A stretch of 64,000 nucleotides of DNA from UBA6168 sp964573725 (lineage in GTDB: Bacteria > Bacteroidota > Bacteroidia > Chitinophagales > Saprospiraceae). Positions 60,750 through 64,000 of the stretch are shown in pieces. The notes beneath the pieces are model-generated. The model did not search any database and was not told the origin of the DNA. It saw only the letters and a program-made list of their open reading frames with translations. The position numbers and the translations under genes were made by a program. Each line of letters begins with the position of its first letter. Positions within the stretch are counted from its first letter, which is position 1. The stretch covers positions 62,001 to 126,000 of the forward strand of contig CAZNLJ010000010.1 of the NCBI GenBank assembly GCA_964573725.1, given 5' to 3'.

Positions 60750-62162
60750 ATGGATGCCATGAAATTCGATGTCGTCGTAATCGGTGCCGGACCCGGCGGC
60801 TATGTCGCCGCCATCCGCTGCGCCCAACTCAACCTCAAAACCGCACTGGTGGAAAAATACAACACCCTGGGCGGTACCTGTCTCAATGTGGGGTGCATCC
60901 CTTCCAAGGCCCTGCTCGACAGTTCCGAACATTTTCACAACGCCCACAAGAAATTCGCAGACCACGGCATCTCCCTCCAGGACCTGTCCGTCGATATGGC
61001 ACAAATGGTCCGCCGAAAAAATGAAGTGGTGGACCAAACCTGCAAAGGTGTTTCCTTCCTGATGAAGAAAAACAAGGTGACCGTCTTCCATGGGCATGCC
61101 TCCTTCTCGGATGCCCGCCATATCCTGGTCCGTTCCGACGATGGAACCGAGCAAACGCTGGAGACGGACAAGGCAATCATCGCCACCGGTTCCAAACCCA
61201 TCGTTCCGAACGGTTTCGACTACGATAAGAAACGTATCATCACCTCCACCGAAGCCTTGAACCTCCAGGAGGTACCCCGCCGGATGGTCATTATCGGCGG
61301 CGGTGTCATCGGATTGGAACTGGGTTCCGTCTACGCCCGCCTGGGTACCGAGGTGGAGGTCGTCGAATACATGGACCGCATCATTCCTACCATGGACGGG
61401 GACTGCAGCAAGGAACTCATGCGCGCCCTGAAGGAACTGGGTGTGAAATTTCATCTCCGTCACCAGGTGGACCAGGTGAAAGCCGATGCCCATGGGGTGG
61501 TTGCCTCCGTCACCAAAAGGGATTCCGATTCCGGCTTCCAAATCGAAGCGGATTACTGCCTGCTCTCCATCGGCAGGAAGCCTTATACGGCGGGACTCGG
61601 CCTGGAAAATATCGGCGTACGCACCGATGACAGGGGGCGAATCCTGGTCGATGAACACCTGCAGACGGATGTACCCGGCATCTATGCCATCGGCGATGTC
61701 ATCCGCGGAGCCATGCTCGCCCACAAGGCGGAAGAGGAAGGGGTCTTCGTCGCCGAAATCATCGCCGGCCAACAACCCCACATCCATTACAACCTGATTC
61801 CCGGCGTCGTATATACCTGGCCGGAGGTGGCTTCCGTCGGACAAACGGAAGAACAACTCAAAGCGGACGGCATCCCTTACAAGTCGGGAAAATTCCCGAT
61901 GAAAGCGCTGGGTCGGGCACGGGCAAGTACGGATACCGAAGGTATGGTCAAAATGCTCGCCCACCGGGATACCGATGAAATTTTGGGGGTCCATATCGTG
62001 GGCGCCCGTGCCGCCGACCTGATTGCGGAAGCGGTCACCCTCATGGAATTCCGGGCGTCCGCCGAAGATTGCGCCCGGATGAGCCACGCCCATCCGACCT
62101 ACTCCGAAGCCATGAAGGAAGCCGCCCTCGCGGCAACGGACAACCGGGCGCTCCACATATGA
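60750..62162 (+). CDS. lpdA: Dihydrolipoyl dehydrogenase (E3)
   Basis: 470 residues. FAD motif VVIGAGPGGYVAAIRCAQL (about 8-26), redox-active disulfide GGTCLNVGCIPSKALL (about 43-58), NAD motif IIGGGVIGLELGSVYARLG (about 183-201), and C-terminal catalytic HAHPTYSEA (about 448-456). It reoxidises the lipoyl arms of the 2-oxoacid dehydrogenases and the glycine cleavage system. It is unlinked to the E1 (13.7 kb) and E2 (33.7 kb) genes. A Met three codons in (MKFDVVVIG) is an alternative start. Confidence 0.94.
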   Translation: MDAMKFDVVVIGAGPGGYVAAIRCAQLNLKTALVEKYNTLGGTCLNVGCIPSKALLDSSEHFHNAHKKFADHGISLQDLSVDMAQMVRRKNEVVDQTCKGVSFLMKKNKVTVFHGHASFSDARHILVRSDDGTEQTLETDKAIIATGSKPIVPNGFDYDKKRIITSTEALNLQEVPRRMVIIGGGVIGLELGSVYARLGTEVEVVEYMDRIIPTMDGDCSKELMRALKELGVKFHLRHQVDQVKADAHGVVASVTKRDSDSGFQIEADYCLLSIGRKPYTAGLGLENIGVRTDDRGRILVDEHLQTDVPGIYAIGDVIRGAMLAHKAEEEGVFVAEIIAGQQPHIHYNLIPGVVYTWPEVASVGQTEEQLKADGIPYKSGKFPMKALGRARASTDTEGMVKMLAHRDTDEILGVHIVGARAADLIAEAVTLMEFRASAEDCARMSHAHPTYSEAMKEAALAATDNRALHI

Positions 62163-62428
62163 TCACGCCGCCGGCAGGTAGGATGTATGCTTCCGGATCC
62201 TTTCGTTTCCCGGTGTCACCCGTCAGGAAAGGATGGCGAATCCGTAAATTTTGATTATCATTGCCATCCGGCTGCCTTCCTCATCCTTCGCTTTCTTCGG
62301 CACGGCTTGAACCAAGGCAGGACCCGTGGTCGGCCGGCATCCATCCGTCAGGACTGCCTGCGGGTTGATCCGCCAAAGGTCCCCCGAGCCGTACGGGGTA
62401 CCACTTCTTTTCCTTCAAATCCGGTCAT

Positions 62429-63115
62429 ATGGCGAATCGAGCCCACCTGTACACCTACGCTGCCCAACCGGACCTCGCCGGCCTGGGCGTGCACGAGATT
62501 TTCAATAAGATCTATCGGGAGCAGTCCTGGAATATCCACACGGATGAATCCGTATCCGGGGAAGGTTCCACCCTGGCACAGACCCGTACGCTCGCCGCCG
62601 CTATTCCGGATATACTGGGCCAACTCGAAATCCGCACCATGCTGGACGTCCCCTGCGGAGATTTCAACTGGATGCGGACCGTAGACCTGGGTTCCGTCCG
62701 CTATATCGGAGCGGATATCGTGGAGGACCTGGTCCGGAGAAACGAAGCACGGTTCGGTTCGGACCGCCGGACCTTCCTGCACCTCGACCTGTTGATGGAC
62801 GACCTGCCGGCCGCCGATCTGGTCTTCTGCCGCGATTGCCTGGTCCATTTGTCTTTCCAGGACATCCGACGGGCACTTGCCAACATCCGACGGAGCGGTG
62901 CCAGGTTCCTCGCGACCACCCATTTCCCGGAAGAAGCGGAAAACGTCGACATCGCCACCGGCGGCTGGCGACCCCTTGACTTTTGTTCCGCCCCCTTCCA
63001 TTTTCCAGCTCCGATCCGGCTGGTCAACGAACAATGCACGGAAGTGAACGGCGCCTTCGCCGACAAATCCATCGCCGTATGGGAAATCCAATCCCTGCCG
63101 CCGACGGATGCGTAG
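62429..63115 (+). CDS. Class I SAM-dependent methyltransferase
   Basis: 228 residues. Motif I TMLDVPCGDFNWM (about 70-82), motif II YIGADIVEDLV (about 91-101), and LVFCRDCLVHLSFQDIRRAL (about 131-150), typical of small-molecule methyltransferases. The acceptor is unknown; no neighbour indicates a pathway. It lies about 120 bases before the truncated amidohydrolase. Confidence 0.82.
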   Translation: MANRAHLYTYAAQPDLAGLGVHEIFNKIYREQSWNIHTDESVSGEGSTLAQTRTLAAAIPDILGQLEIRTMLDVPCGDFNWMRTVDLGSVRYIGADIVEDLVRRNEARFGSDRRTFLHLDLLMDDLPAADLVFCRDCLVHLSFQDIRRALANIRRSGARFLATTHFPEEAENVDIATGGWRPLDFCSAPFHFPAPIRLVNEQCTEVNGAFADKSIAVWEIQSLPPTDA

Positions 63116-63234
63116 CGGTGTCCGGCTTACGCCTTTTGGATGGCTTCCCTCCTTTACGAACCAAGGGTCGAAACCGGCACAGCCGGACACACGATTCCCG
63201 TTAGGCGGAACGGAAGCTGAAAATCCGTACCAAT

Positions 63235-64000
63235 GACGCTCGATGCCCACCAGCATTTCTGGGTGTACGATTCCGTCCGGGATGCCTGGATAAACGAGGA
63301 CATGGCCGTCTTGAAAAGGGACTATCTTCCGGTAGACCTCGAACCTGTCCTGCAAGCCCATGGTATCGACGGCTGCATCGCCGTGCAGGCGGACCAATCG
63401 GAACAGGAGACGGCATTCCTGCTGCAACTGGCCGAACAACATCCTTTCATCAAGGGCGTGGTCGGATGGGTGGACCTGCAATCCGAAGCTATCGCCGAAC
63501 GGCTGGAATCGTTCCGGCCGCACAAGTCCCTCGTCGGCTTCCGGCATATCGTACAGGCGGAAACCGATCCCGCCTTCCTGCAGCGACCGGCCTTCCATCG
63601 GGGCATCGCCCTCCTTCAGGACTTCGGCCATACCTATGACATCCTGGTCTATCCCTTCCAGTTGCCGGCCGTGCTGTCCTTGGTCGAGCGGTTTCCCCGA
63701 CAGCGCTTCGTCATCGACCACCTGGCCAAACCGGACATCCGCTCCGGATTGTTCGAGGAATGGGCCGGATGGATGACCCGGATCGCCCGGCACCCCCAGG
63801 TGTTTTGCAAAGTGTCCGGCCTCGTGACGGAAGCGGACTGGAAGGGTTGGACCTACGGGCAACTGGAACCCTACCTCGACCACATCACCCGTATTTTCGG
63901 TCCGGAGCGGATGCTCTTCGGTTCCGACTGGCCGGTCTGCCTCCTTGCCGCCGACTACCGGGGCGTCCTGGAAATCGTGCAACGGCACATGGACCGGTGG
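63235..64000 (+). CDS. Amidohydrolase family protein (L-fuconolactonase-like), cut by window end
   Basis: 255 residues visible; the frame is still open at the window edge. The start MTLDAHQHFW carries the metal-binding H-x-H of TIM-barrel amidohydrolases. VGFRHIVQAE near 105, RFVIDHLAKPDI near 160 and MLFGSDWPVCLL near 230 match the L-fuconolactone/4-sulfomuconolactone hydrolase group. It probably hydrolyses a sugar lactone or a related cyclic ester in the cytoplasm. The downstream context is outside the window. Confidence 0.88.

Noticed and set aside
60743..60750. A minus-strand TACATTTG box upstream of lpdA
   Set aside because: It points into the end of ricT with no minus-strand gene to drive, so it is probably a chance match.
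62348..63988. A 546-codon minus-strand frame opposite the methyltransferase and amidohydrolase
   Set aside because: Both plus-strand genes have clear family motifs; the antisense product does not.
1..64000. CRISPR arrays, insertion sequences, integrases and prophage genes
   Set aside because: No spaced direct repeats, transposase or integrase motifs or phage structural proteins were recognised anywhere in the window.

Overview
The window looks like chromosomal DNA of a member of the Bacteroidota with unusually high GC (about 60% by eye, with C-ending codons in most genes). The evidence is a PorP/SprF-type IX secretion protein, a TonB receptor with an N-terminal carboxypeptidase-like domain paired with a DUF4249 lipoprotein, DUF5606 and DUF4783 proteins, a LytS/LytTR two-component pair, a fused E1 2-oxoacid dehydrogenase, and many TAnnTTTG promoter -7 elements. 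I would guess the Chitinophagia/Saprospiria side of the phylum, but genus and family cannot be decided here. No rRNA, tRNA, CRISPR array, insertion sequence or phage gene was recognised. Most of the window is ordinary, densely packed core genome.

Layout. 0-3.5 kb: PorP-like protein, GT9 glycosyltransferase and GH25 lysozyme-like lipoprotein, all on the minus strand. 3.9-5.3 kb: arginine decarboxylase. 5.3-9.7 kb: a minus-strand sphingolipid operon, read as AUR1/PAP2-like membrane protein, serine palmitoyltransferase, GNAT-like ceramide synthase and CerR-like reductase. 10-13.7 kb: CtpA-type protease, homogentisate dioxygenase and YbaB. 13.7-18.3 kb: enoyl-CoA hydratase plus fused E1 dehydrogenase, and a GT39 mannosyltransferase-like protein. 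18.6-22.2 kb: secreted coiled-coil protein, a second alpha-oxoamine synthase, DUF5606 and a TlpA-like thioredoxin. 22.6-24 kb: ParA with a ribbon-helix-helix-like partner. 24.4-29.6 kb: ferritin, an unknown protein, then an envelope operon (Lgt, a beta-lactamase-fold hydrolase and a PBP4-type DacB).

29.7-39 kb: orphan multi-TM protein, NAD synthetase, FKBP lipoprotein, CoA-binding protein, pyruvate dehydrogenase E2, a DHFR-like reductase, RecR and a GT2 fusion. 39-46 kb: IcmF, DUF4249 and TonB receptor. 46.4-48.7 kb: thrB-thrC. 48.7-49.66 kb: nearly 1 kb without genes, ending in a perfect 50-bp palindrome that carries a parS-like 16-mer. 49.66-52 kb: lipoprotein and GpmI. 52-57 kb: DUF4783, FolB with a cysteine-rich tail, TatA, a 2OG-Fe(II) oxygenase, LytS/LytTR and a thiamine-binding-like protein. 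58-64 kb: DNA polymerase III delta prime, RicT-like PSP1 protein, dihydrolipoyl dehydrogenase, a methyltransferase and a truncated amidohydrolase.

How the genes fit together. The 5.3-9.7 kb operon should carry serine plus acyl-CoA through to (dihydro)ceramide and possibly on to a headgroup. E1, E2, E3, enoyl-CoA hydratase, IcmF and homogentisate dioxygenase suggest amino-acid and branched-chain acyl-CoA catabolism, although the three dehydrogenase components are scattered. The most interesting signals are the clustered ceramide pathway with its AUR1-like protein, the parS-like site inside a terminator-like palindrome, the ParA/RHH pair, several promoter elements abutting start codons (possible leaderless mRNAs), and an AT-rich codon patch inside gpmI.
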